A DNA stretch of 64,000 bases from Frondihabitans sp. PAMC 28766 (lineage in GTDB: Bacteria > Actinomycetota > Actinomycetes > Actinomycetales > Microbacteriaceae). Below the pieces are notes generated by a model, which saw only the letters and a program-made list of their open reading frames with translations, ran no database searches and was not told the origin of the DNA. The DNA lies in contig NZ_CP014514.1 in the NCBI RefSeq assembly GCF_001577365.1, forward strand, positions 62,001 to 126,000, in the 5' to 3' direction. Positions 1 to 8,637 of this stretch are shown in pieces. The translations under genes were made by a program, and so were the position numbers. Numbering within the stretch: the first letter of the stretch is position 1; every line of letters begins with the position of its first letter.

Positions 1-383
1 GTCGGAGCAGACGCAGTTGAACGTCGGTGTCGAGAACGGATTGGCCGAGGTGGGCGCTTCGGATGGCTTGGGCGATGTGCGCGTGGTCGGCGTCTTTGGT
101 GAGGTAGCCGATGGCGCCGGCGCGGAGGGCTTGGAGGATCGATTCGTCGTCGTCGAACGTTGTCAGGACGACCACCGCAATGTCGGGGTGGTCCGAAAGG
201 AGCAGTTTCGTCGCTTCGACGCCTCCCATGATGGGCATGTTGAGATCCATCAGGACGACATCGGGCGCGGTTTGTGCGCTCATGGTTTGCGCGTCGAGAC
301 CGTTGGTGGCTGTGCCGACGACTTCGAGGTCATCAACGAGATCGAGGAGAAGCTCGAGGGATTGTCGGATGACGGTCTGGTCG
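1..383 (-). pseudogene. Response regulator receiver domain, start lost, runs off window
   Basis: Reading the minus strand from about 383 to 1 gives a receiver domain beginning at DQTVIRQSLELLL and continuing through the phosphorylation motif VVLMDLNMPIMGG, the VVVLTTF switch segment and the GYLTKDA lysine. This is the NarL/LuxR two-component type; the C-terminal HTH domain would lie beyond base 1. The usual N-terminus (hydrophobic strand plus acidic pair before DQT) and any start codon are missing, because the reading frame emerges directly from the C-terminus of the upstream kinase gene in a different frame. About 60 bases spanning the kinase stop and the regulator start appear to be deleted around 380-395. 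Without a start codon the regulator is probably not made. Confidence 0.75.
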
Positions 384-1560
384 GGTCGGTGGGACCGGCG
401 TTGACGCTGCCGCCTCGCAACCGTGCTCGTTCCCGCATACCTTCCAAGCCCATGCCTGTTCCTTCTCTCTCTTCGTCGATATGCCGAGATGGCCCTGTCG
501 CGGGCCCGTTGCTGACTGCCAGCTCCACGGAACGTGTCTCGGCGTCGGCAGTGCCGAATCCGAGTGCCACGTTCAAGTTCGCGCCGGGCGCGTGCCGGTG
601 GGCATTGGTCAACGCTTCCTGGGTTGCCCGGATCAGCGTCTGGGCGGTGTCTATCCCGACTGACACGGCCGTCCCGGTGACCACGAAGGATGCTCGGTAC
701 ACCGCCGCGATCGCTTCGATGCTATCCGTGAGAGGGAGGGGGTCTTCCTGAAGTGCGTGGACTGCTCGGCGGGTTTCCCCAATACCGGCCCGTGCCAAAG
801 CGCGTGCACGTCGGAGAGCTGCCACGGACTCTTGCATCCGGCCCTTGGACTGAAGAGTGTCGGCGACGTCGAGTTGCAAGGAGATGGCAGAGAGCGAGTG
901 GCCGAGGACATCGTGGATCTCGCGGGCGATGCGTCCTCGTTCGATGAGGGCGCTTTCTCTGTTTTCGGCGGCTCGGGCGCGCTGTGCTTCCGCGGCGCCG
1001 AGGCGCGCTTCCAGCAGAGCCGCGATGCGGTCTCGTCGGGAGATGCCGACATAGACGGGGAGTCCTGCGGCCAGGCCGAGCCACCACGGCCATTCCGCGG
1101 GCAAATACTGGGATGCGACCAGGCTCGATCCGGCACAGGTGAGTGATGCGATGACGGCCACCGTGAGAGCGGCGCGGCGCGACTCCAGCAGGCGGCCGGC
1201 GGCCAGAGCGGCGATGAAGACGAACCCGGCAGAGAAGGTGCCTGCGGGCACACCGAACAGGATGCCTGCGAGGACGACGTAGAAGGTGAGCAGGGCAACG
1301 CGGACTGGAAACGGTTCCGGTTTCGCGGGGATAAGCGTCCAGAGGGCGAGGAGCGCCACCGGTATGAAAAGAAACCATCCCAGGGCGACGGCCGGCCCGT
1401 GGCTACCAATCAATTCGGCCGTGACGACGGCGATGTATGCCGCGACCAGGAACGGTTCCCAAAGGCGGTCGCTGTAAGCGGCACGAGACCGATCAGCTGC
1501 GGGAGTCGACTTCACCGGTGCCCCTTCGTGTACAAAGCAGCCTGCGAGGTTTTCTGCCAA
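280..1560 (-). pseudogene. Sensor histidine kinase (HisKA_3/NarX-DesK type), C-terminus lost by fusion into regulator gene
   Basis: Membrane sensor kinase with about five N-terminal membrane segments (residues 35-170), a dimerisation/phosphoacceptor helix with His216 in the motif AREIHDVLGHSL, an ATPase N-box (QEALTNAHRHA) and a G-box ending GTGMGLEGMRERARLRGG. It would phosphorylate the LuxR-type regulator that follows. The genuine kinase sequence stops near 395; the last ~38 residues are regulator DNA read out of frame, so the final strand of the ATPase domain is replaced. The annotated ATG is at 1560, but a GTG at 1515 has a better ribosome site (GAAGGGG). A long palindrome lies 50 bases upstream. 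Activity is uncertain because the catalytic core is nearly complete but the tail is foreign. Confidence 0.8.
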
Positions 1561-1608
1561 ACCTCACCGTACGGCCACCGCCGTCAGATGGCGTCCCCCG
1601 CCTGACCC

Positions 1609-1666
1609 ACTTTTTGGGTGGAGATGAAGAAAGCACCAACGCACGTCACTTCTCCACCCAAAAAGT
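1609..1666. promoter_or_regulatory. 16-bp perfect inverted repeat in divergent promoter region
   Basis: Arms ACTTTTTGGGTGGAGA (1609-1624) and its exact reverse complement (1651-1666) are separated by 26 bases. The repeat lies between the kinase gene (leftward) and the membrane-protein gene (rightward). The wide spacer and location between divergent genes fit two half-sites for a dimeric regulator, possibly the neighbouring LuxR-type response regulator; a terminator is less likely because both flanking genes point away. Confidence 0.55.
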
Positions 1667-1749
1667 AGGTTCACTGCACCATGGCCCCACACCTCGCGCT
1701 CACCAGAGTTGACCTAGGGCCGAAACGCGGCCGACAGGAGGCAACTAGC

Positions 1750-2325
1750 ATGTCCGATCCCATCGAGATCATTCTCGTCATCGCGTTACTTGCGTACACG
1801 CTCGTTCGCCGCTCCGCCGGTCAGCCAGCCCAAGGCAGACAGCTGCTGGTCGCACCCATCGTCTTCGTCGTGATTGGGCTGTTTGTCATCTCCCACACCT
1901 GGACAAGCCTGGGAATCGGCGTCGTCGTGGTGTCCACCCTCGTCAGCATCGTCTTCGGAATCGTCCGAGGGTTCAGCATCAAGCTCTACGACAAAAACGG
2001 CGTCGTCTGGATGAAATACACCAAGGTGACCATCGCGCTGTGGATTGCAAACATCGTCATCAAATTGGTCGGCGCCGCCATCATCGCCGGCATCGACCCG
2101 GCTGCCGCGTCTCAAGAATCCTCGGGACTCTTCCTCCGCCTGGGCCTCGGCGTCCTCATGGAGGGCATCGTCGTCGCCTCACGCGGGACGAAAACAGGTT
2201 CGCGTGTCATCTGGAGCCGCGGCAGAGACGGCCAAGCAAATCAAAGCTCCGCATTCTTCAACAACCACCAGCGGCGCGCCAACCGTTCCTCCAGGATTGA
2301 ACGCCGCCGTGCTGGCCGCCGCTAA
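1750..2325 (+). CDS. Predicted membrane protein (CcdC/DUF1453-like)
   Basis: A 191-residue protein with four to five hydrophobic segments in its first 145 residues (starting SDPIEIILVIALLAYTLVRR) and a basic, low-complexity C-terminal tail. The ATG at 1750 is preceded by CGACAGGAG and is preferred over an in-frame start 69 bases upstream. The hydrophobic pattern, with a short loop containing KLYDKNGVVWMK, resembles the DUF1453/CcdC-type membrane family, but the assignment is by pattern only. The last 45 residues are arginine-rich and out of keeping with the rest, so the end may be altered. It is transcribed away from the palindrome at 1609-1666. Confidence 0.6.
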   Translation: MSDPIEIILVIALLAYTLVRRSAGQPAQGRQLLVAPIVFVVIGLFVISHTWTSLGIGVVVVSTLVSIVFGIVRGFSIKLYDKNGVVWMKYTKVTIALWIANIVIKLVGAAIIAGIDPAAASQESSGLFLRLGLGVLMEGIVVASRGTKTGSRVIWSRGRDGQANQSSAFFNNHQRRANRSSRIERRRAGRR

Positions 2326-2380
2326 ACGGGAGACAACTCCCGGCGTCCGGCCGCGCGGAGCGGCCTTGACTCGGCTCGTC

Positions 2381-2635
2381 ATGGTCATCCCGCGGTGGAT
2401 CCAGTCGCTGGCAATCACACGCGCTCCAGACGCAGTCTCCAATCGCCCGTCACCCAACCTTGTGCAAATACCACCTTCGGACGGGGCATCAGATGAGCGG
2501 ACGAAGGCTTCATGGGACGCTGCCTCAGCAGAGGACTATCGACAGCGACAGAACAACCTGGGCCTTGTCATCCTCCTTACCGTCGGCACATTCGGCGTCG
2601 CATTCGCAGTAGTCGTCATCCTGGCAACCACCTGA
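2381..2635 (+). CDS. Possible small tail-anchored membrane protein
   Basis: An 84-residue frame ending in one clear membrane segment (LGLVILLTVGTFGVAFAVVVILATT) after a polar stretch DERTKASWDAASAEDYRQRQNN. The polar-then-hydrophobic layout is protein-like, whereas the upstream part of the same open frame, overlapping the preceding gene, is not. The start codon is a guess; an ATG at 2381 is used. No family is recognised. Confidence 0.35.
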   Translation: MVIPRWIQSLAITRAPDAVSNRPSPNLVQIPPSDGASDERTKASWDAASAEDYRQRQNNLGLVILLTVGTFGVAFAVVVILATT

Positions 2636-2639
2636 TTCG

Positions 2640-3230
2640 CTGCACACGCCAACGACGCGCGCGAGGCGGCAGGCAAACTCGACCAGGGCGATGGGCAAAG
2701 TCGGGATCGACACCGAACGCACGCCAATAAGCGGCCGTGCCGCGCTCGGCAAGTACCTCCCGTCCGCCTCTGCAGCCGTAATAGTCAGGCGGTTAACCCT
2801 TCCTCGTGCCGCAGCCGAGGAGGCGAAGACAGTCACCGCCCAGAACATGGTGCGGGCTCTCCTCGATCTCCCGCAGCCTGACCCGGCAGCCGCCATTCTG
2901 ACTGCACTTGCCCTCAACCGGACCGCAATACGTCAGCGGTCGAGGGACGCCCCTAAAGGGCCCTGCGGCCCGCGGCATCACTCAATTCGCTTCTGTCTGG
3001 CTAACGGCATTCGGACAAAGTGACTGCCTTGACAACCTAAAGGTTTACAGACGTCTCACCGCGGTCTGACCCAGGGGAGCTATGGCCCGCAGCTAGGCGC
3101 ATGTGTGGTGTCTTGTGAAGCCGTCTCGCGCCAGGCTAGTGATATCCGTGCGGGTCAGGCTTTTTCGAGACACGCCCATAGGTGGCAGCGAGTCTTCCCG
3201 AGGACAGGGACAGGGAGCGGTTGGCCCTAC
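2640..3230. other. Non-coding or degraded stretch
   Basis: About 590 bases without a convincing gene. Open frames exist on both strands but they mirror each other and show no domain, ribosome site or typical codon pattern. This could be a decayed gene or spacer DNA between the membrane-protein gene and the convergent redox pair. Confidence 0.4.
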
Positions 3231-3234
3231 CCGG

Positions 3235-3930
3235 TCAGCGTTTGAGCATCTCGTGCCAGATCATGTAGCGGGCGCTGGCCGTCATGCCCGGGCTCGTCAT
3301 GGCGGCGACTTTCCGGATGAACCGGTCATCGTCGAGTTGATCGAGGAGCATCGCGGCGAGATCCTCCCGCGAACAGATTCCGCCCTCGATCTGATCTTCC
3401 GCGACCGCGTATCCGATGCCCGGTTGGTTGGTCAGACCGGGCGGGCGGACGATCGTCCAGTCCAGGTCGCTGGCTGACACCGAGCTCTCCATCTCGGCCA
3501 TGTCGTCATAGACCGTCTTTCCTACGTGGTCCCGCATCAGGACGCGGAAGAAATTGCCGATTACCCCGGAGTGTTGAGGCGGCCCGAGCCCTGACGAGGT
3601 CACGACGATCAGCCGTCGCTTCTCGTGGCGGCCGATCGCGTCGACGAGGAGACGGGCACTCGTTGAGTAGACCTTGACCGGCTGCCTGGTGAATGCGGCT
3701 CCGATGGTGCAGATCACGGCGTTGGTATTCGCCACGGCGGCATCGATGACGGCCGGATCGGTGGCGTCGCCGGCCGTGACGTGCAGTCGGTCGTGTCGGA
3801 TAGGGAACGTCTCGGGGTGGCGCGTCAGGGCATTGACGTGATGGCCGCGCTCGAGGGCCTGCTCGACGGTCCGCCTCCCGGTCGGTCCGTTCGCGCCGAG
3901 AACAAGAAGCCGTGCGGGCTCCCCGGTCAC
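3235..3930 (-). CDS. NAD(P)H-binding oxidoreductase, NmrA/atypical SDR family
   Basis: A 231-residue Rossmann-fold protein with the glycine motif LVLGANGPTGRRTVEQAL at residues 9-26, followed by a segment that defines the ribose-binding side (ALTRHPE) and a later VVTSSGLG strand. This is the atypical short-chain dehydrogenase group that binds NAD(P)H, often acting as a redox sensor or on small carbonyl substrates. The start is GTG at 3930, overlapping the TGA of the upstream gene as GTGA, so translation is coupled to the pyridoxamine-oxidase-like gene. The substrate cannot be read from the sequence. Confidence 0.8.
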   Translation of the reverse strand: MTGEPARLLVLGANGPTGRRTVEQALERGHHVNALTRHPETFPIRHDRLHVTAGDATDPAVIDAAVANTNAVICTIGAAFTRQPVKVYSTSARLLVDAIGRHEKRRLIVVTSSGLGPPQHSGVIGNFFRVLMRDHVGKTVYDDMAEMESSVSASDLDWTIVRPPGLTNQPGIGYAVAEDQIEGGICSREDLAAMLLDQLDDDRFIRKVAAMTSPGMTASARYMIWHEMLKR

Positions 3931-4424
3931 AGTTCGACGGTGTCGTTGCGGATCGGGTCCTTGTCCGGGTTCTTCTGGACCGCAGCCCGGAGTGCGCCTG
4001 TGACGAAAGCGACGGTGCTATTCGGGCCTTCCCAGTAATCAGCACTGTCCGCTTCGACTTTGATCAGCGTGAGCCCTGGGGTGTCGAGACCCTCCGGGAA
4101 CCAGGCCTGGAGCACCTTCGAATACAACTGCTCGGCCTTGGCACGGTCCTGGACGATGTGGGCGGTGCCGGCGATGGAGGTCCATGAGTGGTTCCCGTTG
4201 TCGGAGAAGGACACGTTGACCTCCGGCACGGTGCTGATCTGCTGAACCTTGGCCGAGTTCTCGTAAGCGAAGAACCACAGGTCGCCGTCCAATTCGGCTT
4301 CCTGAAGCGCCATCGGACGACTCACGTGCTTACCCGCCGGTGTCATGGTGGTGAGCATGGCGACCTTCGCCTTGCTGACGAGGTCCGCCACGTGCTGGCG
4401 GTCGGTGGAGGTTGTGTCGGACAT
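3927..4424 (-). CDS. Pyridoxamine 5'-phosphate oxidase-family (general stress) protein
   Basis: A 165-residue split-barrel flavin-binding protein. The sequence opens with a helix then AKVAMLTTMTPAGKHVSRPM, followed by LWFFAYENSAKVQQI and VNVSFSD, the pattern of general-stress-protein-26-like members of the PNPOx superfamily. These usually bind FMN or F420 and are rarely true pyridoxamine oxidases. It is first in a two-gene unit with the NAD(P)H-binding protein and is divergent from a MarR regulator about 100 bases away, which may control it in response to oxidants or phenolic compounds; that regulatory link is inferred from position. Confidence 0.85.
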   Translation of the reverse strand: MSDTTSTDRQHVADLVSKAKVAMLTTMTPAGKHVSRPMALQEAELDGDLWFFAYENSAKVQQISTVPEVNVSFSDNGNHSWTSIAGTAHIVQDRAKAEQLYSKVLQAWFPEGLDTPGLTLIKVEADSADYWEGPNSTVAFVTGALRAAVQKNPDKDPIRNDTVEL

Positions 4425-4522
4425 AGCGCACCCTTCAAAGAAGAAACAGTTTTCTGCAAGTTACGCCTTGTGCCTACTGTTGGGACTCAGGAAAGCCGAA
4501 AGTTCCAGCGGGTAAACGAGAG

Positions 4523-5020
4523 GTGGCGCGGGTGCAGGCTGATGAAGACGGTGGACTTGACGACATAGTGACGTGGAACGTCGTCCGGGTGGCTCGATTT
4601 CTCGGCGGACGGATGTCCGCACGGCTGGCGGGGCACGGGTTGAACCCGATCCACTTCGGGGTGCTCGCCTACCTCGCCGAACAAGAGGAGATGACGACGG
4701 CCGACATTGCCCGCTCTGTCCTTGTGACACCGCAGAGCATGTCGCCCCTGCTCGATGGTCTGGAACAGCGCGGGATGGTCCGCCGGACGGGCGTCCGCGC
4801 TAGAGGTCAACGAAATCCCGTCCAAATCACGGCCTTCGGCCGAGAAGCACTCGCCACAGTGTGGGATATCGCACAGGCCACGAACGATCTCACGGACGCC
4901 GGCCTTACCGCCGGCGAGAGCACGCAGCTGAACCATCTCTTGAGGAAAGTCCTCGGCGCGACCAACGACAGCGGGCAGCCAGACACTCGATTCGACGCCT
5001 CAGCCCAGACGGGGCTTTGA
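4523..5020 (+). CDS. MarR-family transcriptional regulator
   Basis: A 165-residue winged-helix protein. The DNA-binding core spans about residues 40-105, including the recognition region TTADIARSVLVTPQSMSPLLDGL and the wing RARGQRNPVQITAFGREAL. The GTG start at 4523 follows an ACGAGAGG ribosome site. It is divergent from the stress flavoprotein/NAD(P)H-binding pair; the 98-base gap contains AACAGT and ACTGTT half-sites about 27 bases apart that could be part of the operator. MarR proteins typically repress a divergent gene until a small aromatic or oxidising ligand is bound. Confidence 0.85.
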   Translation: MARVQADEDGGLDDIVTWNVVRVARFLGGRMSARLAGHGLNPIHFGVLAYLAEQEEMTTADIARSVLVTPQSMSPLLDGLEQRGMVRRTGVRARGQRNPVQITAFGREALATVWDIAQATNDLTDAGLTAGESTQLNHLLRKVLGATNDSGQPDTRFDASAQTGL

Positions 5021-5076
5021 GGGATCCGCGAGACGATGAGCATCACCTGTCGTTCCGAAGAGCGCACCCCTGGGCC

Positions 5077-6323
5077 TCAGCCCGTAGCGCGGGCAGGTAG
5101 GTCGTCGTAGTCAGGAAGGGCCCAGGCGCCGCCCCGGTCAGTCGACGCTCGTGCCGCGATACGTTCCGGAATCCTGAGGGCGCAGGCGACGCGGAATGCC
5201 ACCTGAAGCACTGCGACGCCGATCCTCGGTTTCGGCAACCCGAGTGCAAGCAGACGCGGTTTGACAGCCGCCTGGATCTCGTCGACGAACGGCCTCAGAG
5301 CGGTGTCGTACCGGCCGAGGGCTCCGTCGACGTCGTCCGGCGTTGCAGTGATCTCGCCCGCGAGCACATACGCCCCGACGAGACCTCCGGAAATACCCAT
5401 GCCGCTGTATGGGGATGCGCAGTGCGCGGCATCACCAAGGAGGACAACCCGGCCCTTCGACCAGGTATCGATCCGGACCTGCAGGACCTCTTGTGAGTAG
5501 AAGAACGGCGCCGTGGCCATCCCGTCGATAAAGCGCTGAGCCTGCCAGCCGACATCCCGGAACCGGTCACCCCAGAAACATTGCTGATCCTCGGTGGGGG
5601 CGCGGTGAATGGCGGATGCCTCCTCCGACGAGTCTCGGAGCACGAAGTACGCCTGCGTCTCAGAAGGATTGTGGCTGCGACGCATGATCTGCCGCCCCCC
5701 GGCCGCCGGGTAGGTCTCCCGAACGTCACCATCGGAAGCAACACGGGGCACAAACCAATGCGCCATGTGCAGCCCAGTCCGCCAATACGGGTCCTCCCCC
5801 TCCGGCCTAATGGACCGGCGGATCCGTGACCCCTGACCGTCGGCGCCGACGAGCAGGTCGAATGTCTCCGACGAGCCATCGGAGAAGTGCGCGGTCACGT
5901 CGCCACCGGTCTGATCGAAACCGTCAACGGACACCCCGAAACGATAATCGACGTTCTCTTTCGTCGCCCCGTGAAGGATGCGGACCAGGTCGCCCCGCAT
6001 GATCTCGAACTCCGACGTGAGCGTTTGCTTACCCCGGCCCGTGGTGTTGGCCATGATCGTCCCCAACCTCCTACCCGCTGAGTCCACGAACGCGACACCC
6101 GGCTCGTGAACCAGATGCGCCCGGACCTCATCCATCAACCCCATTGCTTTGATCGCCTCAATCCCCTGGCCTCGAAGGTCAACCTGCGCACCCGTCGCTC
6201 GAAGCGCCGGGAACCGCTCGGCGACGGTGACCCGGTGCCCGGCCCGCGCCAACCAGAACGCCAATGCGGGGCCCGAGACCCCCCACCCGCAATAAGCACT
6301 TTCAGTGACTTCCTCTCTTGCAT
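5077..6323 (-). pseudogene. FAD-dependent monooxygenase, TetX/PHBH-like, one-base frameshift near the N-terminus
   Basis: Group A flavoprotein monooxygenase of about 415 residues once one base is restored. The N-terminal strand KVLIAGGG is in one frame and the rest of the dinucleotide motif (SGPALAFWLARAGHRVTVAER) in another; adding one G to the G6 run at 6279-6284 joins them. Other family marks are the DLLVGADGQGSRIR motif and GRVVLLGDAAHCASPYSGMGISGGL, which binds the FAD ribityl and pyrophosphate. It is divergent from a tetracycline-repressor-like TetR across two tetO-like operators, which makes a tetracycline-inactivating or other aromatic-polyketide-hydroxylating role attractive but unproven. 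The break is probably a homopolymer sequencing loss. The ATG at 6323 is used as start. Confidence 0.75.
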
Positions 6324-6344
6324 GACCACGACAAACCCTCTTCC

Positions 6345-6357
6345 CTATCAGTGATAG
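6345..6357. promoter_or_regulatory. tetO-like operator 1
   Basis: CTATCAGTGATAG is a palindrome with a single central base and equals the core of the classical tet operator; with the preceding TCC it matches the left part of Tn10 tetO2. It sits about 22 bases upstream of the monooxygenase ATG. Confidence 0.75.
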
Positions 6358-6379
6358 CTTCTGCGCACGCAGTCTTTGC

Positions 6380-6392
6380 CTATCGGTGATAG
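6380..6392. promoter_or_regulatory. tetO-like operator 2
   Basis: CTATCGGTGATAG differs from operator 1 only at position 6 and lies 35 bases from it, close to the spacing of paired tet operators. It is 10 bases upstream of the tetR ATG, so bound TetR would block its own promoter and that of the monooxygenase. Confidence 0.75.
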
Positions 6393-6402
6393 TTTGTCAA
6401 CC

Positions 6403-7005
6403 ATGGCGAAGATCGAGAGGGACACTGTTGTGAGCGAGGCACTGGCGCTGCTGGATGAAGTGGGCCTCGATGGTGTCAGCACGCGCGCCCTGGCACGCCG
6501 CCTCGGGGTGGAACAGCCTTCGCTGTATTGGCACTTCCACAGCAAACAAGAGCTGATAGCAGCCATGGCCGCAGCTGCTCTAGAGCCCCACGACGAAATG
6601 CCCCTGCCGGAGCAGGGGGACGAGTGGAGTTCATGGTTCCGCGACAACTACAGAAGCTTCCGAAGCGCTCTTCTCACCCGCCGAGACGGGGCAAGGCTGC
6701 ACGCCGGGTCCGTCCCTGACAGTGCATCACGAGAACGTCTGCTGCAGAAGTTCGCGTTCCTTGTCGACTCCGGCGTCCCCCAGGCCGACGCCATTGCAGG
6801 GATGCTCGCCGCAAGCAGGTTCACCGTCGGCAGCGCACTCGAGCAACAAGCCAACCCCGATCTCGAAGATGAGAGCGAGATGAACCTGACCGTCCCCAGC
6901 CACGAGCAAGCGTTCGAAGCGGGACTAACCATGCTCCTCAACGGGCTCCAGCAAACCGCCTCACCAAAGAGCCCGGCCCGGAGCAAGGGTTTCGCCGGCC
7001 GATAG
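6403..7005 (+). CDS. TetR-class tetracycline repressor-like regulator
   Basis: A 200-residue repressor resembling true TetR over its whole length: N-terminal helix-turn-helix with VSTRALARRLGVEQPSLYWH, then RRDGARLHAG, which lines up with the tetracycline-contacting segment RDGAKVHLG of TetR, and a C-terminal LEQQANPDLEDE with EQAFEAGLTMLLNGL. This is the TetR_C group, not a generic TetR-family regulator. The ATG at 6403 is chosen over an upstream TTG at 6376 because the latter lies inside operator 2. It is divergent from a flavin monooxygenase with two tet-type operators between, so the two form a self-contained inducible cassette. Confidence 0.9.
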   Translation: MAKIERDTVVSEALALLDEVGLDGVSTRALARRLGVEQPSLYWHFHSKQELIAAMAAAALEPHDEMPLPEQGDEWSSWFRDNYRSFRSALLTRRDGARLHAGSVPDSASRERLLQKFAFLVDSGVPQADAIAGMLAASRFTVGSALEQQANPDLEDESEMNLTVPSHEQAFEAGLTMLLNGLQQTASPKSPARSKGFAGR

Positions 7006-7088
7006 GTGCCAGCAAGATAGTGAACAAAAGCCGTTTATCACAGCTCCACCAGGTACCCCATCGCCCATCTCACTGAGCCCGTCTCGGA

Positions 7089-7670
7089 CTAGACCTGGAA
7101 GGCGCGAGCCCGCCGGTAGAACGTCGACCGTGACAGCCCCAGGTCGCGAAGGACACCCTCCGCGGCCTCTCCCCCGTCGATGAGACGTATCGCGTTCTTG
7201 ATCTGCCGGTCTGAGACCTTGTGCGGGCGCCCACCCAAATCCCCACCCAAGGCACGGCGCTTCGCGACCGAGTCGGTGATCCGTTCTCGTTTGATGTCGA
7301 GCTCCATCTGCGCCAGAGCCGACATCACCGTGAATACCATCGACCCCATCGGAGTCGACGTATCGACATCCCCTCCCCCGAGGTTCAACACTCGCAGCCC
7401 CGCCGAGCGCGCCCGGAGGCCTTCGGCGAAGTCGAGCATGTTCTGCGTCGACCGACCAAGACGATCCAAAGTCGTCACCACGAGAGTGTCACCGTCGTGA
7501 ATCGCCTCGAGGGCGCGATCGAATGCCGGCCTCGACGCTCGAGCACCCGAGACACCCTGGTCAACGTAAAGGTCATCCCGACGGACGCCAGCCGCGAGAA
7601 GATCCGCTTCCTGCCGTTCAGTTGCCTGCTGCTTCATCGAGACCCGCGCGTAGCCGATCAGCTTCCCCAA
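7089..7670 (-). CDS. Serine recombinase (resolvase/invertase family) 1
   Basis: A 193-residue small serine recombinase. The catalytic serine is in IGYARVSMKQQ near residue 11; the family arginine motif TLDRLGRSTQNML follows at about residues 68-80, and MELDIKRERI marks the end of the catalytic domain. A C-terminal helix-turn-helix (AAEGVLRDLGLSRSTFYRRARAF) binds DNA. Such enzymes resolve cointegrates or plasmid dimers or invert segments. It is followed upstream on the same strand by a second, different serine recombinase, suggesting a transposon or plasmid-resolution region. Confidence 0.93.
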   Translation of the reverse strand: MGKLIGYARVSMKQQATERQEADLLAAGVRRDDLYVDQGVSGARASRPAFDRALEAIHDGDTLVVTTLDRLGRSTQNMLDFAEGLRARSAGLRVLNLGGGDVDTSTPMGSMVFTVMSALAQMELDIKRERITDSVAKRRALGGDLGGRPHKVSDRQIKNAIRLIDGGEAAEGVLRDLGLSRSTFYRRARAFQV

Positions 7671-7822
7671 GTAGAGCCTCCAAGTGTCCCAAAACTAACG
7701 ATCAACACCGGAATCTAAGCAGACGCTTTCAGCACATAGATATGGGAACTTAGGTGTGGCGAAAAACTGTGGAGTTGATCGCTCAATGGCGGCGTTCTGT
7801 GATCGCTCCTTGGCGGGGCCGC

Positions 7823-8398
7823 TCACCCGGCGCTGCGTCGCAGCTCCCGGTAAATGGTCGTCCGCGACACCTGAAACAGGTCCGCCAGTTCGGCCTGGGT
7901 GTGCTCGCCGGCGTCGTGCACCTTCCGCAGGTGTTTCTGCTGCGCTGTGGTGAGTTTGGGCTGCTTGCCCTTGAGGCGGCCGTTCGCTTTCGCAACCGCC
8001 ATCCCTTCCCTGGTCCGCATCCGGATCAAGTCGGCTTCGAACTCTGCCACCATGCCGAGGACGTTGAACAGCAGCCTGCCCACCGGGTCGGTCGGGTCGT
8101 AGGTGCTGCCGCCAAGGCTGAGGACGACACCCTTCTCGGTCAGCTCGTCGGCAATATCGCGAGCGTCGGGTAAAGACCTCGCGAGCCGGTCAAGTTTGGT
8201 GACGACGAGAGTGTCGCCGGCACGGGTCGCCGCCATCGCCTCCCGGAGACCCGGCCTTGCCCGGTTCGTCCCGGTGAGGCCGTGGTCGACGAAGATCTGC
8301 TTCTCACCCACACCAAGGGCAAGCAGACCGTTTCGTTGGGCGGTGAGGTCCTGGTCGTTGGTCGAGACCCGGGCGTACCCGATCTTCATTCCCGTCAT
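7823..8398 (-). CDS. Serine recombinase (resolvase/invertase family) 2
   Basis: A 191-residue recombinase with IGYARVSTNDQDL (catalytic serine near residue 12), TKLDRLARSLPDARDI and FEADLIRMRTREGMAVAKANGRLKG leading into a helix-turn-helix (TQAELADLFQVSRTTIYREL). It is closer to Tn3/Gin-type resolvases than recombinase 1 and the two are not recent duplicates. The upstream region (8399-8470) contains an imperfect inverted repeat around CGTAC that could be part of a res-type site. No transposase is present nearby, so this is either a plasmid resolution gene or a transposon remnant. Confidence 0.93.
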   Translation of the reverse strand: MTGMKIGYARVSTNDQDLTAQRNGLLALGVGEKQIFVDHGLTGTNRARPGLREAMAATRAGDTLVVTKLDRLARSLPDARDIADELTEKGVVLSLGGSTYDPTDPVGRLLFNVLGMVAEFEADLIRMRTREGMAVAKANGRLKGKQPKLTTAQQKHLRKVHDAGEHTQAELADLFQVSRTTIYRELRRSAG

Positions 8399-8637
8399 GA
8401 AACCATTGTTGCAGTTATCCCCCCTTCACCGTGCATTTCATCGTACGGGTCATACGTACATGGGTCCACCCAGTACTTTCCTGGACTCCCAAAATGGGTT
8501 CGGTGGGAGCGGTGGTCGTCCGGCTTACGGGCACTGTCTGCACGCGCTGCTGCCCCCCGTTGGCCGCAGAGCATCGTCCTAACGACTCGCATAAGGACGC
8601 GCCTACGCACCCGGTCACAAGATGGGAGTCTGGCCCA

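Noticed and set aside
2045-2635. Frameshift joining the membrane protein at 1750 to the downstream frame
   Set aside because: The change would need an extra base, opposite to every other lesion, and the region between is not protein-like, so a separate small gene at 2381 is preferred.
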